From positions 2,914,001 to 2,978,000 of the forward strand of contig NZ_CP049143.1 of assembly GCF_011044495.1 (NCBI RefSeq): a stretch of 64,000 nucleotides of DNA, given 5' to 3'. A program made the translations under genes and the position numbers. Origin of the DNA: Roseimicrobium sp. ORNL1. GTDB taxonomy: Bacteria; Verrucomicrobiota; Verrucomicrobiia; Verrucomicrobiales; Verrucomicrobiaceae. This document shows positions 50,914 to 60,254 of the stretch, piece after piece. Numbering within the stretch: the first letter of the stretch is position 1; the number at the start of each line of letters is the position of its first letter. The notes under the pieces were generated by a model. The model had not been told where the DNA came from. It searched no databases and saw only the letters and a program-made list of their open reading frames with translations.

Positions 50914-52728
50914 TCAATGCTCCAGCTGCAGCTTCGCCAGCGTGCGGTACAGGCTGTGCTCGCGGGCGTAGAGCTCATCATGCGTGCCATTCTCCACCAC
51001 GGTGCCGCCGCTCATCACGAGAATCTGGTCCGCACGGCGCACGGTGCTGAGACGGTGGGCGATGATGATGCTGGTGCGATTTTCCATGAGCTTGTCCAGC
51101 GCCTCCTGTACCAGACGCTCGCTCTCGGAATCCAGGCTGCTGGTCGCTTCATCCAGTACCAGAATGGCCGGATTCGCGAGAATGGCGCGGGCGATCGCGA
51201 TGCGCTGGCGCTGACCACCACTGAGCTGCGTGCCGCGCTCACCTACGAGGGTCTTGTATCCCTCGGGAAGTTTCTCGATGTATTGATGCGCGTTGGCCTG
51301 CTTCGCCGCCTCGATGATTTCTGCCTCGGTCGCATTGGGTCTGCCGTAGCGAATGTTCTCCTCGATGGAGCCGCCAAAGAGCAGCACCTCCTGCGGCACG
51401 AGCGCGAAGTTCTTGCGCAGGGAGGCGAGGGGATAGTCTGAGGAAGGTCTGCCGTCCAACAGGAGTTCGCCCTTGTCCGGCTGGTAAAAGCGGTAGAGCA
51501 GGTTCACCACCGTGCTCTTGCCCGCGCCACTGGGACCCACGAGGGCGATCTTCTGCCCCGGTGCGGCTTCCAGATTGAACTCCGCCAGCACCGGTGCTTC
51601 CGGGCGTGAGGGATAGCGGAACCACACATCGCGCATGGAGATGGCACCGCGCAGTTTCACGGGTTCTCCCTCGAGAGCTTCTTCCGGCTCCTCAAGCAAT
51701 TCGCGAACCCGCTCCAGGGCGCCTCCTGTTTTCTGTAGCTGCGAGACAAGCTCCGGAAGCATGGCGATGGAGGCGCTGAGGGCGCCCGTGGTGAAGGCGA
51801 GGGCAATGAAAGCCTTACGGGTGATTTCGCCGTCCTGGACCATGCGCACGCCGAACCACACGCAGAGCACGACCACGCTGGTGAAAACGAAGATCACAAA
51901 TGCCACAAACGCTCCGCGCAACCATGCGCCGCGAATGGCGGACTTCAGGAAGCGATCGAGGAACATGCCGTAGCGGCCGATTTCATAAGCTTCATTGGCA
52001 TAAGCCTTCACGCTCACGATGCTCTGCAGGCTCTCGTCCACCACGACCTGACTGGCGGCCAGTTCGTCTTGAGCTTGCCGTGACACCTTGCGAATGCGCT
52101 TGCCGAACAAGGCAACGAGCAGGATGGCCGCCGGAATGCAGGCCAGCATGAAGAGAGAAAGTTTCAGGGAAGTGGCGAGGACCACCGCGAGGCACCCGAT
52201 CAGAATCACCGTGTGCCGGATGAACATCGGGATGGTGGTCACCAGACTTTCGCGAATCGACTCCACATCATTCGCCAGTCGAGAGCCCAATTCGCCGACA
52301 CGCCGTGCCTGGAGCAGGGGCATGGGAAGTTTCAGTATACGGCTGAACGTGTCCTGTCGCACATTCACCAGGGCGCCTTCTGCCGCGCGGCTGAAAAAGA
52401 GGATGCGCCAGAAGGCCATGATCGCCTGGATGCCGAGCACGCCCGCAATCATCAGCGCGTATCGATTCACATCCTCCTTCGCCTGCGCCAGCGCAGCGCC
52501 CTCTGCCGGGAGCGCGCGGTCGATGAGCACACTGCCGAGTTGGGGCAGCAGCACCGTGAGGCCCCCTGTGATCACCAGCACCAACACCGCGGGAACGAAC
52601 ACCTTCGCGTGCGGCTTCAGGTACTTGTAGAAGAACGCGGCCTCATGCTTCAGGCCGTGCTTCGCCTTGGTGGAGACTTTTTCTGGGGGAATAACGTCGG
52701 ACACGGGGCTGGCGGCGCGATCGCTCAC
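50914..52728 (-). CDS. ABC exporter (MsbA/LmrA type), half transporter
   Basis: A 604-residue fusion of a six-helix membrane domain (about 35-325) and an ATPase. Walker A GPSGAGKST (398-406), signature LSGGQRQR (502-509) and Walker B ILVLDEA (522-528) are intact, and the Q-loop is VPQEVLLFGGS. It starts with GTG. Such homodimeric exporters move lipids or hydrophobic drugs across the inner membrane; the substrate is unknown. It is the downstream neighbour of the SGNH gene on the same strand, with a 56-bp gap. Confidence 0.9.
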   Translation of the reverse strand: MSDRAASPVSDVIPPEKVSTKAKHGLKHEAAFFYKYLKPHAKVFVPAVLVLVITGGLTVLLPQLGSVLIDRALPAEGAALAQAKEDVNRYALMIAGVLGIQAIMAFWRILFFSRAAEGALVNVRQDTFSRILKLPMPLLQARRVGELGSRLANDVESIRESLVTTIPMFIRHTVILIGCLAVVLATSLKLSLFMLACIPAAILLVALFGKRIRKVSRQAQDELAASQVVVDESLQSIVSVKAYANEAYEIGRYGMFLDRFLKSAIRGAWLRGAFVAFVIFVFTSVVVLCVWFGVRMVQDGEITRKAFIALAFTTGALSASIAMLPELVSQLQKTGGALERVRELLEEPEEALEGEPVKLRGAISMRDVWFRYPSRPEAPVLAEFNLEAAPGQKIALVGPSGAGKSTVVNLLYRFYQPDKGELLLDGRPSSDYPLASLRKNFALVPQEVLLFGGSIEENIRYGRPNATEAEIIEAAKQANAHQYIEKLPEGYKTLVGERGTQLSGGQRQRIAIARAILANPAILVLDEATSSLDSESERLVQEALDKLMENRTSIIIAHRLSTVRRADQILVMSGGTVVENGTHDELYAREHSLYRTLAKLQLEH

Positions 52729-52784
52729 GGGGGACTTGGCTGGATGAGGGGGGTGGGTCAGATTCGGCAGCTCTCTGAAGAGAG

Positions 52785-55118
52785 CTAGTAGAGCCGTACG
52801 GTCCAGCGGCCGGTGGGCTTGTCAGAAAGTTCCAGCGCGGCGAGGGATTCCGCATCGTCCCGGTGACGTCCGTTCGAGGTCAGGCAGAAGTTCTGGTATG
52901 AGCCCTGTCCGTTTTCGCCGTTCTGCCAGATTTGCAGCGTGGTGTTGATGCCGAGCTCGCTGTTTGCATTGCCCATGGCCCACTCGTGCAGGTACAGGTA
53001 GCCGCGTGGCAGGGTGATGGTCACGCGGCGCGCGCCATCCGGGCGGCTGGTCACGCGGCACTTCACCTGCTTCTCATCGTAATACATGGCGTACTCATTG
53101 CCGAAGACCCATGCAGGTAGAGGGCCCACCGTGGCATCTCCGTCCGCAGCACTTGCGACGATGCGAATGACATCCGTGGAGCCGGGGGCGAGGCGCTTCC
53201 CGTAGCTGCGAGCATCCACGCTGAGCTCCAGGCCCACGGCGCCGCTGCCCGCGGGGCTGTCCTGCAGGCGGTAGCCGTAGATGTCATACGTGAGGTAGAG
53301 CGCATTCGAGTCTGCATCCGCGCGGAAGATCACGCCGGGTGAGGTGGTGTCTGGCATGAGCGGGTTCTGCACCTGGTCACGCACATAGATATTGGGTGAG
53401 AGCAGCGGCACGGACTCCTTCAGCGAGATGTTCCGCACCACTTCCAGTTCGCGGTCGAAACGGTAGGTGTTGCTCCCGACGGTCACCTGGAAGGTCACGG
53501 TGCCCTTCTGGCGGGTGGTCGGTGGGAAATTGAACTTCACGCGGAAGGGTTCCTCGCTCTGGCCTGCCGCGCTGAAGGTACCGGTTGCGGTCTGGCCCAT
53601 CCACTTGGCCTCCCACTTGCCCACCACGGTCTGGCCGCTGGTATTGGCGATGCGGCCGGCGAGATCTACCGACTGCTGGTTGAAGGCAGCACCGGTATTC
53701 CACAGCACCGCGACGGGGGTGACACCGGCGCGAGCTTCCTCAATGCGGGCCATGCCGCCGCCCACGGTGAGAATCGGCAGGCGAAAGATGGCCTCATGCG
53801 GGGGCAGGAGATCCGAGCGGCCCTGCGAGGTGGCGGGAGCGGCGCGCTTGTACAGGATGTTTACCAGGGTCTTCTTGCCCGGCTTCAGGGTCACCTGGCT
53901 GGGGGCATCCTGCGGGGTCCACGTGGGAGTGAGCAGGGGCAGCACGGCGTAGGTCTGCTCTTCCTGGGTGGGATTCTCCAGGCGGTAGTTCAGCTTGCAG
54001 GTCTCTGCATTCTCCAGGTTCACCGTCGCAGCGGCCATGGTCCAGGGCACTTGCTTGGGGCCATTGATGAGTTCCTGGTAGACACGGCGTCCGAGAAGCT
54101 GCTGGCTGTGTGTATCAGGGTGTACGAGGTCCACGATGTCGCCGTGGTTGAAGCGGGTTTTCAGCAACTCCACGATCTGCTGGAAACTCACCATCGCCTT
54201 CTTGTCCGGGTCGTTGCTCAGCTCCTCGGACATCGGATTCTCCAGCACGGGTCCACGCGGGGCAGGGGGCGCCGGGGGTGCCTTCGGGTCGTCCTTGGCC
54301 GCATCGGCTGCCGCTGCTGTCGCGGCTGCAGTCTTGGCCGCTTCCTTGGCCAGCTTCTTCTTCACTTCATCCAGGGGATGCACGCGCTTCTCGAACTGGA
54401 CGAGCCACGCCAGATCTCCGAGGTCCGCGAAGAACACCCCGTTCGCCTGCGCCACCTCACGCATGGTATCCGTGTAGGGGCGGGTGAGCGCGAGGCTCTG
54501 CTCCGGCGGATCCAGGAGGATCAGCGAGGGACCGCACAAGATGAGGTCCGCGCCCTTGCTCTTCACCACATCCACCACCTGCTGCACGTTCTTGCGGTAC
54601 ACATCCAGCGGCTGGCCGTTGAGGCAGTCGTTGATGCCGTAGCTCACAATGACGAGATCCGGATCATTCTCAAAAGCCGTCGTGCTCAGCGGTTGCAGCG
54701 CATGGAAAATCAGACGGCCACCGCGTGAGAAATTCTGCACCGTGATCTCCGGTCCAAAGAAGTTGGTGAGCTTCGCAGGCTGGTCCTTGGCAGGCCTCAC
54801 CAGGCGCACGCCGCCATTGTAGATGAATTGATCCGCCAGCTCCTGGAGGAAAATGCCGTTCCAGGCCTTGAGCACGTTGCCGTTGTCCGCGCCGTGGCCC
54901 CAGTTGATCATCACGCTGTCGCCAATGCAGATGGCGTGCACCGGGGCGCGCTTGGCGAGTTTCGGATAGGTGCGGGGCAGGTATTGCTGGATGCGGGCGG
55001 TCTGCTCGGCATTCAGCTCAAAGCTGGCTGCCTGGGTGCTCGTGCTCGCGCTGAGGCAGGTCATCCCAACAACCGCGGCAAGAAAGGCGAGGGGATGAAG
55101 AAATCGGGGCAACATCAT
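52785..55118 (-). CDS. Large secreted SGNH/GDSL hydrolase
   Basis: A 777-residue secreted protein with a signal peptide (about 1-30, ending STQA). The N-terminal SGNH hydrolase domain (about 55-365) shows block I CIGDSVMINWG (GDS at 66-68), block III SYGINDCLNG and a late HPDTHS with the catalytic Asp/His. The remaining 400 residues form beta-sandwich-like domains (about 390-777). A Lys/Ala-rich insert (about 270-310) splits the hydrolase domain. It probably removes acetyl or other ester groups from a polysaccharide. The start at 55118 is chosen for the signal peptide. Confidence 0.75.
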   Translation of the reverse strand: MMLPRFLHPLAFLAAVVGMTCLSASTSTQAASFELNAEQTARIQQYLPRTYPKLAKRAPVHAICIGDSVMINWGHGADNGNVLKAWNGIFLQELADQFIYNGGVRLVRPAKDQPAKLTNFFGPEITVQNFSRGGRLIFHALQPLSTTAFENDPDLVIVSYGINDCLNGQPLDVYRKNVQQVVDVVKSKGADLILCGPSLILLDPPEQSLALTRPYTDTMREVAQANGVFFADLGDLAWLVQFEKRVHPLDEVKKKLAKEAAKTAAATAAAADAAKDDPKAPPAPPAPRGPVLENPMSEELSNDPDKKAMVSFQQIVELLKTRFNHGDIVDLVHPDTHSQQLLGRRVYQELINGPKQVPWTMAAATVNLENAETCKLNYRLENPTQEEQTYAVLPLLTPTWTPQDAPSQVTLKPGKKTLVNILYKRAAPATSQGRSDLLPPHEAIFRLPILTVGGGMARIEEARAGVTPVAVLWNTGAAFNQQSVDLAGRIANTSGQTVVGKWEAKWMGQTATGTFSAAGQSEEPFRVKFNFPPTTRQKGTVTFQVTVGSNTYRFDRELEVVRNISLKESVPLLSPNIYVRDQVQNPLMPDTTSPGVIFRADADSNALYLTYDIYGYRLQDSPAGSGAVGLELSVDARSYGKRLAPGSTDVIRIVASAADGDATVGPLPAWVFGNEYAMYYDEKQVKCRVTSRPDGARRVTITLPRGYLYLHEWAMGNANSELGINTTLQIWQNGENGQGSYQNFCLTSNGRHRDDAESLAALELSDKPTGRWTVRLY

Positions 55119-55281
55119 GGAAAGGGAAGGGGAGTGTATTTCCACCATACGTCGCACATTTCCAGCAGGAAAAGCGGAAGTGCGGACAGCAGGCGGGAGT
55201 GATTGAGACAAGACGGGTCACGACTGGATTGCAAAAAATCAGGAATTGTGACAACCCCCTGCCGCTGAGGGGGCGGTGAAA

Positions 55282-55496
55282 GGAGGTTGGGCGTCCTCGC
55301 CTGACAGTGGACGTTAGGCCTCCGGCCTGACGTTGGGTTGAGCGAAGGTGTGGGGGTGATTGTACCCCTCTGCGTCCTTTGCCTCTTTGCGGTTAACCGG
55401 ATGTGGCCTTGCAGCGTGAAAAGCGACATGCACGAGCCGTTGCCCGTCAGGCCGGAGGCCTAACGCCCACTGTCAGGCGAGGACGCCTAACCTCCG
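55282..55496. repeat. Inverted pair of 51-bp double hairpins
   Basis: Copy 1 (55282-55332) and the reverse complement of copy 2 (55446-55496) differ at only two positions. Each copy holds two stem-loops in series: GGCGTCCTCGCC and GTTAGGCCTCCGGCCTGAC. Between them is CTGCGTCCTTTGCCTCTTTG and GCGGTTAACCGGA, which is also part of the 15.6-16.1 kb element. The gap 55119-55582 has no gene. Confidence 0.9.
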
Positions 55497-55582
55497 TGCC
55501 CGCTGCTTTGCGTTCTCCCCTCAGCAAGGCAACTTTACGAAGCACTTGTCGCCCGGAAATCCCTGCTTAACGTATCCGACAC

Positions 55583-56482
55583 ATGACCCCCAAGATCGAC
55601 CCCGCGCTGCACACTGACAAGAAACCCGATTGGATCCGGGTGAAGTTGCCGCGCGACCCGGTCTTCTGGAGCACCAAGGCCCTCATTTCCGACCTGAAAC
55701 TGCACACCGTGTGCGAAGAAGCCCAGTGCCCGAACCGCTGGGAATGCTGGAGCCAGGGGACGGCCACTTTCATGATTGCCGGCGACCGCTGCACGCGCGC
55801 CTGTGGTTTCTGCGCGGTGAAGACCGCCAAGCCCTTCGCCCTGGAGGCGGATGAGCCCCAGCGCGTGGCCCAGGCGGTGAAGCGCATGAAGCTCAACCAC
55901 ATCGTCATCACCGCCGTGGCGCGTGACGACGTTGCGGATGGCGGCGCGGAGCATTTCGCCCGCACCATCGAGGCCGTGCGTGAGGTGCAGCCCACCATCA
56001 CCATCGAGATCCTCGTGCCTGACTTCAATGAGAAGGACGATGCCCTGCGCACCGTGATGCTCTCGAAGCCGCACATCTTCAATCACAACCTGGAAACCGT
56101 CGAGCGCCTCACGCCCCTCGTCCGCAGCCGCGCGAAATACCATCGCAGTCTGCACGTGCTGAAGCGCGCCAAGGAAATGGCGGAAGAACTCGGCACCAAG
56201 GTCGCCACGAAGAGCGGCCTCATGCTCGGCCTCGGCGAGACCGAGCCGGAGCTCTTCCAGGCCATGGACGACCTCCTCGACCACGGCGTCACCGTCCTCA
56301 CCCTCGGCCAGTACCTGCGCCCCTCACCCCAGCACCTTCCCGTGGTGAGCTATGTGCATCCAGATACCTTCGAAAACTACAAGCAGATCGCGCTGAACAA
56401 GGGCTTCCGCCATGTGGCGAGCGCACCGCTGGTGCGCAGCAGCTATCATGCGGCGGACTTCAAGCCGGAGTTGGATTTGTAG
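55583..56482 (+). CDS. lipA: Lipoyl synthase
   Basis: A radical SAM enzyme that inserts two sulfurs into octanoyl groups on E2/GcvH proteins. The 299-residue length is normal. The auxiliary cluster ligands are Cys44, Cys49 and Cys55 (CEEAQCPNRWEC) and the radical SAM ligands Cys70, Cys74 and Cys77 (CTRACGFC). TVLTLGQYLRPSPQHLPV is also typical. The lipB partner is not adjacent. The product modifies the lipoyl domains of 2-oxoacid dehydrogenases such as the complex to which the E1 alpha at 16.2 kb belongs. Confidence 0.97.
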   Translation: MTPKIDPALHTDKKPDWIRVKLPRDPVFWSTKALISDLKLHTVCEEAQCPNRWECWSQGTATFMIAGDRCTRACGFCAVKTAKPFALEADEPQRVAQAVKRMKLNHIVITAVARDDVADGGAEHFARTIEAVREVQPTITIEILVPDFNEKDDALRTVMLSKPHIFNHNLETVERLTPLVRSRAKYHRSLHVLKRAKEMAEELGTKVATKSGLMLGLGETEPELFQAMDDLLDHGVTVLTLGQYLRPSPQHLPVVSYVHPDTFENYKQIALNKGFRHVASAPLVRSSYHAADFKPELDL

Positions 56483-56501
56483 CCGACCACGGTCGCCAAG
56501 T

Positions 56502-56950
56502 ATGTATTTCTTGGGCCACCTCGGTGATCATCTCAAGTCTGACGAGGTCATCGACGTGTTGGAGTGGGCGGACATGGAGGTGATTTATGCCTTCGATCGC
56601 GCGCGCGCGAGAACGCCCCGGACGTGTATCGGGCATCCGCCTACGAACACGGCTTCGAGTTCATGTTCGATGAGAAGCAGATACTGGATACCATCTTCCT
56701 TTATCTGGAGCCGACAGAAGAATTCGAGTCGTTGAACTTGGAGGAAGAGTGCGATGTGCCGTTTTTTACTTCGCTCAAGGAAGCCCAGGCCAAGGGAGCG
56801 CGGAACAACTGGCCGACGGATACAGGAAAGGCTGATTTTCTTGGAATAGTTCGCGAGTGGATTCGGTTTCGCTTCGAGGGGCACACCGTGCACTATGAAT
56901 TTCACAAGGGGAAGCTTGCGATGGTGACTTTGTCGAGCGCACAGGATTGA
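56502..56950 (+). pseudogene. Hypothetical gene frameshifted in a (CG)6 tract
   Basis: Frame 1 from ATG 56502 reads MYFLGHLGDHLKSDEVIDVL, then EWADMEVIYAFDRAR and runs to a stop at 56735 in nonsense. Frame 2 from 56610 reads ENAPDVYRASAYEHGFEFMF and continues to 56950 with normal protein character. The join lies in CGCGCGCGCGCG (56598-56609): with five CG units instead of six, one 148-residue protein would result. So the gene is either broken, phase-variable or hit by a sequencing error. Family unknown. It lies 19 bp after lipA on the same strand. Confidence 0.75.
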
Positions 56951-56957
56951 AGTGCAA

Positions 56958-57102
56958 GGAGGTTGGACTTTCCAGTCCGACAGTGGGCGTTGGGCCTTCT
57001 GGCCTGACGATCATTGCCCTTCTGGCACAAGGCCCCGTTTCTTTTCTGCTGTCGGGCCGGAAGGCCCAACGCCCGCTGTCAGGGCAGAAGCCCTAACCTC
57101 CA
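56958..57102. repeat. Inverted pair of double hairpins
   Basis: Copy 1 (56958-57009) and copy 2 in the opposite orientation (57051-57102) belong to the same family as 55282-55496. Stem examples: TTGGACTTTCCAGTCCGA, GTTGGGCCTTCTGGCCTGAC, and GGCCGGAAGGCCCAAC. They occupy the gap between the frameshifted gene and the next gene. Confidence 0.85.
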
Positions 57103-57146
57103 TCATTGATCGCCGCTCACTCGCGTGGCAGCATTTCTCCATTGTC

Positions 57147-57479
57147 ATGCACCCCTTCTCCAACAAGTTCCGAATTCTGAAGCTTCTGGCGAAAATCGCC
57201 TTGCTGGCGATACCCCTCGGTCTGGTCGCATGGTACCTGCCTCATGATTCCACCGGCTCCAAGGCGTGCGCCATCGCGGTGGCACTTCTGATCGTGCCGG
57301 TTTTTCTTTTCACCTATGTCCTCACCATTCTCCACTGGAAGAGCCGGTACAAAGGTGACCACAGCGACCTCTGGGGGGTACTGCTGCTGATTGAGACCAG
57401 CGGATGGCTGAAGATTGTCTACCTCATTCGGCACCTGTTGCCTGACATGATGGGGAAGGGGAGATATGAGCCGCGCTGA
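57147..57479 (+). CDS. Small membrane protein, hypothetical
   Basis: A 110-residue protein with two hydrophobic helices (about 12-30 and 40-62) and an amphipathic C-terminus with Trp/Lys (KSRYKGDHSDLWGVLLLIET, then SGWLKIVYLI). No family is recognised. Start at the ATG at 57147; a longer frame would include the repeats upstream. It precedes the glycosyltransferase cluster by 76 bp on the same strand. Confidence 0.55.
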   Translation: MHPFSNKFRILKLLAKIALLAIPLGLVAWYLPHDSTGSKACAIAVALLIVPVFLFTYVLTILHWKSRYKGDHSDLWGVLLLIETSGWLKIVYLIRHLLPDMMGKGRYEPR

Positions 57480-57555
57480 GAGCATTCTCTATTGCATTGA
57501 AGGATGCTGGGCTTGTGATGCAGAATGGTAATGGTCTGTCCATCCGCTGATATCC

Positions 57556-58557
57556 ATGCTCTCCATCATCATCCCCGCCCATAACGAGGAACTCCTCCTC
57601 GGGCGGACGCTGTATCATCTGACCACGGCAGTTGATGAACTGGGGCTCCCTTCTGAAATCATCGTCGTGGACGATGCCTCCACGGACCGCACGGCTGCCA
57701 TTGCGGAGGAGTATGGCGTGCGTGTCATTCACGTGAATCACCGTCAGATCGCCGCTACACGCAATGCCGGTGCGCGTGAGGCGCGGGGAGACATGCTGCT
57801 GTTTGTGGATGCGGACACACTGGTAAGTGTGTATCCCCTGCGCGCTGCCGTTGAAGCCATGGAGAAGAAGGGCGCTGTGGGCGGTGGCTGCCGGTTCCGC
57901 TTCGAAGGGCGCCTGCCTCTCTATGGTCGCATCATGCAGTCCCTCGCCATGCCGCTCTACAGTTTGGCCAGGCTGGCGAGTGGTTGTTTTCTCTTCTGCA
58001 GACGCGAGGCCTTCGAAGCGGTGGGTGGCTTCGATGAGAAACTTTTCGCTGCCGAAGAAGCTTATCTGAGTCGCGCGTTGCACAAGAAGGGGCGCTTTGT
58101 GATCCTCCGCGAATCCGTCTTCACTTCCGGTCGCAAGCTCCGCACCTATTCCTTCGGCGAAGTCCTTCGCCTGTTCGGAGGCATTGCCATGTCCGGCTTC
58201 AAGTCGGTGCAGCAACGCGAAGGGCTGGACATCTGGTACGGCGAGCGGCGGCAGGATCCGGAGGAGATGGCAAGGCAGGCGCAAATAGCCAATGACGAGT
58301 GGGTGGTGGAGGTCGATGGCCGCCCAGTGGCACTGCTCACGGAGCCGGAGTGGGCGGAGATGTTTCGCACCAGCTACAAGATCAAACCTCTCGCAGAGGA
58401 CGCGGAGACCCTGGCGAAGCTGAACGATGTGGAATTCTGGAACGCCATGGAAGGCATGAAATTCCGGCACCGTGCCACGGCGCAGCTTGGCGAGATGGCC
58501 TTTCCCCTGATGAATGCGCTCAGCCGCGGACGAATCGTGATGCGTGGCATGTATTGA
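57556..58557 (+). CDS. Glycosyltransferase family 2
   Basis: A 333-residue GT-A fold glycosyltransferase. Motifs: SIIIPAHNEELLLGRTL opening, VVDDASTDRT and FVDADT (the metal-binding DxD-type), GCFLFCRREAFEAVGGFDE near the catalytic region, and a C-terminal part with a possible amphipathic segment. It transfers a sugar from a nucleotide-sugar donor to an envelope or polysaccharide acceptor. It opens a cluster with GT4, GT9 and an MsbA-type exporter, so LPS or another surface glycan is likely. Confidence 0.85.
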   Translation: MLSIIIPAHNEELLLGRTLYHLTTAVDELGLPSEIIVVDDASTDRTAAIAEEYGVRVIHVNHRQIAATRNAGAREARGDMLLFVDADTLVSVYPLRAAVEAMEKKGAVGGGCRFRFEGRLPLYGRIMQSLAMPLYSLARLASGCFLFCRREAFEAVGGFDEKLFAAEEAYLSRALHKKGRFVILRESVFTSGRKLRTYSFGEVLRLFGGIAMSGFKSVQQREGLDIWYGERRQDPEEMARQAQIANDEWVVEVDGRPVALLTEPEWAEMFRTSYKIKPLAEDAETLAKLNDVEFWNAMEGMKFRHRATAQLGEMAFPLMNALSRGRIVMRGMY

Positions 58558-58644
58558 GGAGAGTGGATGGGCGCTCCCGGGTGGAGAAATCCACTTTGCG
58601 CCATGAGCGTCAGGTGAAGGATATGGAAGCGGTGCCGAAGGCCT

Positions 58645-58785
58645 TGGACTGCGTGCAGCCCTGCTGCCGCTTTGAAGAGTCCACAGCCTGCTGTGGCGAT
58701 GGCGGCACTTGCTCGTAAGGTCATATCTTCCAACGATCAGGCGACTTCGTCGCGGCAAAGCGTGCAGCAGGCTGCACGCAGTCCA
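58645..58785. repeat. Palindromic CTGCTGC-type repeat with 31-bp arms
   Basis: Left arm (58645-58675) begins TGGACTGCGTGCAGCCCTGC; right arm (58755-58785) ends GCAGGCTGCACGCAGTCCA. The arms pair with few mismatches. The left half, plus CCACAGCCTGCTGTGGCGAT, matches 3405-3475. It lies upstream of the GT4 gene. Confidence 0.75.
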
Positions 58786-59061
58786 GGGACGCTGCGCGTC
58801 ACAGCGTCCGGATCCAATCGTGTGTATTTCCTTCTTCAGGGTGGTGCAGCATCTCTCCCATCACCTGTTCGTGTCAGGAGACGCCTACATTTTCGGCTTG
58901 CCAGTGCGGAATTGTTGCATCCGAGCCCCTCGCTCCTTCGGCCGTTCTCCCTTTCTCCCAGCTTGCATCCCGCCCGGGATTCGCTTTCCTGTACCCTCCC
59001 CACTTCCTTGTTCGCTTCACCACCCGACCGTCCCACTACGCAGCCGCAGGAGGCTGTGTCC

Positions 59062-60231
59062 TTGCAGCCCCATGCCCTGCTGTACGCCACCAGCGCAGGA
59101 TTGGGGGGCTCCGGACTGGATTCGACCTCGCTGGAGGGAGTGCTGGCCTCGTGGCGCAAGGGGTTCCTGAAGAAGGCGTTGTGCTACCCGAACCGCCAGA
59201 AGGAGATTGCCTCCGGGCATATCCGGTCACTCCAGTACCATCCCGTGCGCCTTCTCTCCGCTTTGGGGAGCCGGGACTACTACGCGGCAAAGAAGCAAAC
59301 CCTGGACAAGCTGGCGGCTCGTGAACTGGAGCGCGGCGGCTATGATTTCTTCCACGGCTGGAGCGGTGAGTGTTTCCGCTCGCTCGTGGAGGCCAAGATG
59401 CGCGGGATCCCTTCCGTGATGGATGTGCCCACGTGGCATCGCAACAAGGGCGTCGCCAAGCCGAACGAAACGAAGAAGGAACGCGAAGCCCGCCTGGCGG
59501 ATCGCGGTTGGAAGGACTGGCGCAAGCATCTGCACGTGACCCGCCAGCAGCAGCTCGCCGAGTATGATCTGGCCACGCTGCTTTTCATGCCTTCACAACG
59601 GTCCAAGGAAACCTTCCTCGCGGCCGGCATTCCCGAAAGCAAACTGCACTACGTGGGCCGCGGCGTGGACGTGGGGCGCTATCAAGTGGCCGAGCAGCCA
59701 CCGGAGATCTTCCGTGTGATCTTCGTGGGTGCACTCATCAAACGTAAAGGCGTGCACCTCCTGCTGGAGGCCTGGAAGAAACTCAATCTGCCCAATGCGG
59801 AACTCCTTCTTGTGGGAAGTGTGCACAAAGAAATCAAGCCGGCGCTTCAGGAGTTCTCCACTCCCAGCGTGAAGCTCCTGGGCTTCACCAAGAACGTGTC
59901 CGAGGAACTACGCCGCAGCTCTGTATTCGCGTTCCCCACCGAGTGCGAAGGTTTTGCTAAGGCGACCCTCGAAGCCGCTGCCTGCGGCCTGCCGCTCATC
60001 GCCACGCGCGAGTCTGGCGATGCGATCATCGGTGGCAATACCGGCATCATGATTCCGCCAAACGATGCCGACGCCCTCGCCGTGGCCATGGAGTATGCCC
60101 ACACCCACCGCGAAACTTTCCAGAGCATGGGCAGAAACGCCCGTCGTCTGGTGGAGCAGAAATTTACCTGGGATGACTACCGCGAGCGTGTGCTCGCCGG
60201 GTATGCGAAGGCGATGCAACTGATGAAGTGA
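59062..60231 (+). CDS. Glycosyltransferase family 4
   Basis: A 389-residue GT-B glycosyltransferase. The C-terminal donor half is clear: VIFVGALIKRKGVHLLLEAW, LLGFTKNVSEELRRSSVFAF, and the E-x7-E motif ECEGFAKATLEAAACG with GLPLIATRESGDAI. I place the start at a TTG (59062) because AGGAGG lies 8 bases upstream, at ideal spacing, and the following LQPHALLYATSAGLGGSG is a normal N-terminal strand; a frame from 58672 would translate the repeats. It belongs to the envelope-glycan cluster. Confidence 0.8.
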   Translation: MQPHALLYATSAGLGGSGLDSTSLEGVLASWRKGFLKKALCYPNRQKEIASGHIRSLQYHPVRLLSALGSRDYYAAKKQTLDKLAARELERGGYDFFHGWSGECFRSLVEAKMRGIPSVMDVPTWHRNKGVAKPNETKKEREARLADRGWKDWRKHLHVTRQQQLAEYDLATLLFMPSQRSKETFLAAGIPESKLHYVGRGVDVGRYQVAEQPPEIFRVIFVGALIKRKGVHLLLEAWKKLNLPNAELLLVGSVHKEIKPALQEFSTPSVKLLGFTKNVSEELRRSSVFAFPTECEGFAKATLEAAACGLPLIATRESGDAIIGGNTGIMIPPNDADALAVAMEYAHTHRETFQSMGRNARRLVEQKFTWDDYRERVLAGYAKAMQLMK

Positions 60232-60254
60232 AGGCTTTGATGCTATCCGCTCCG

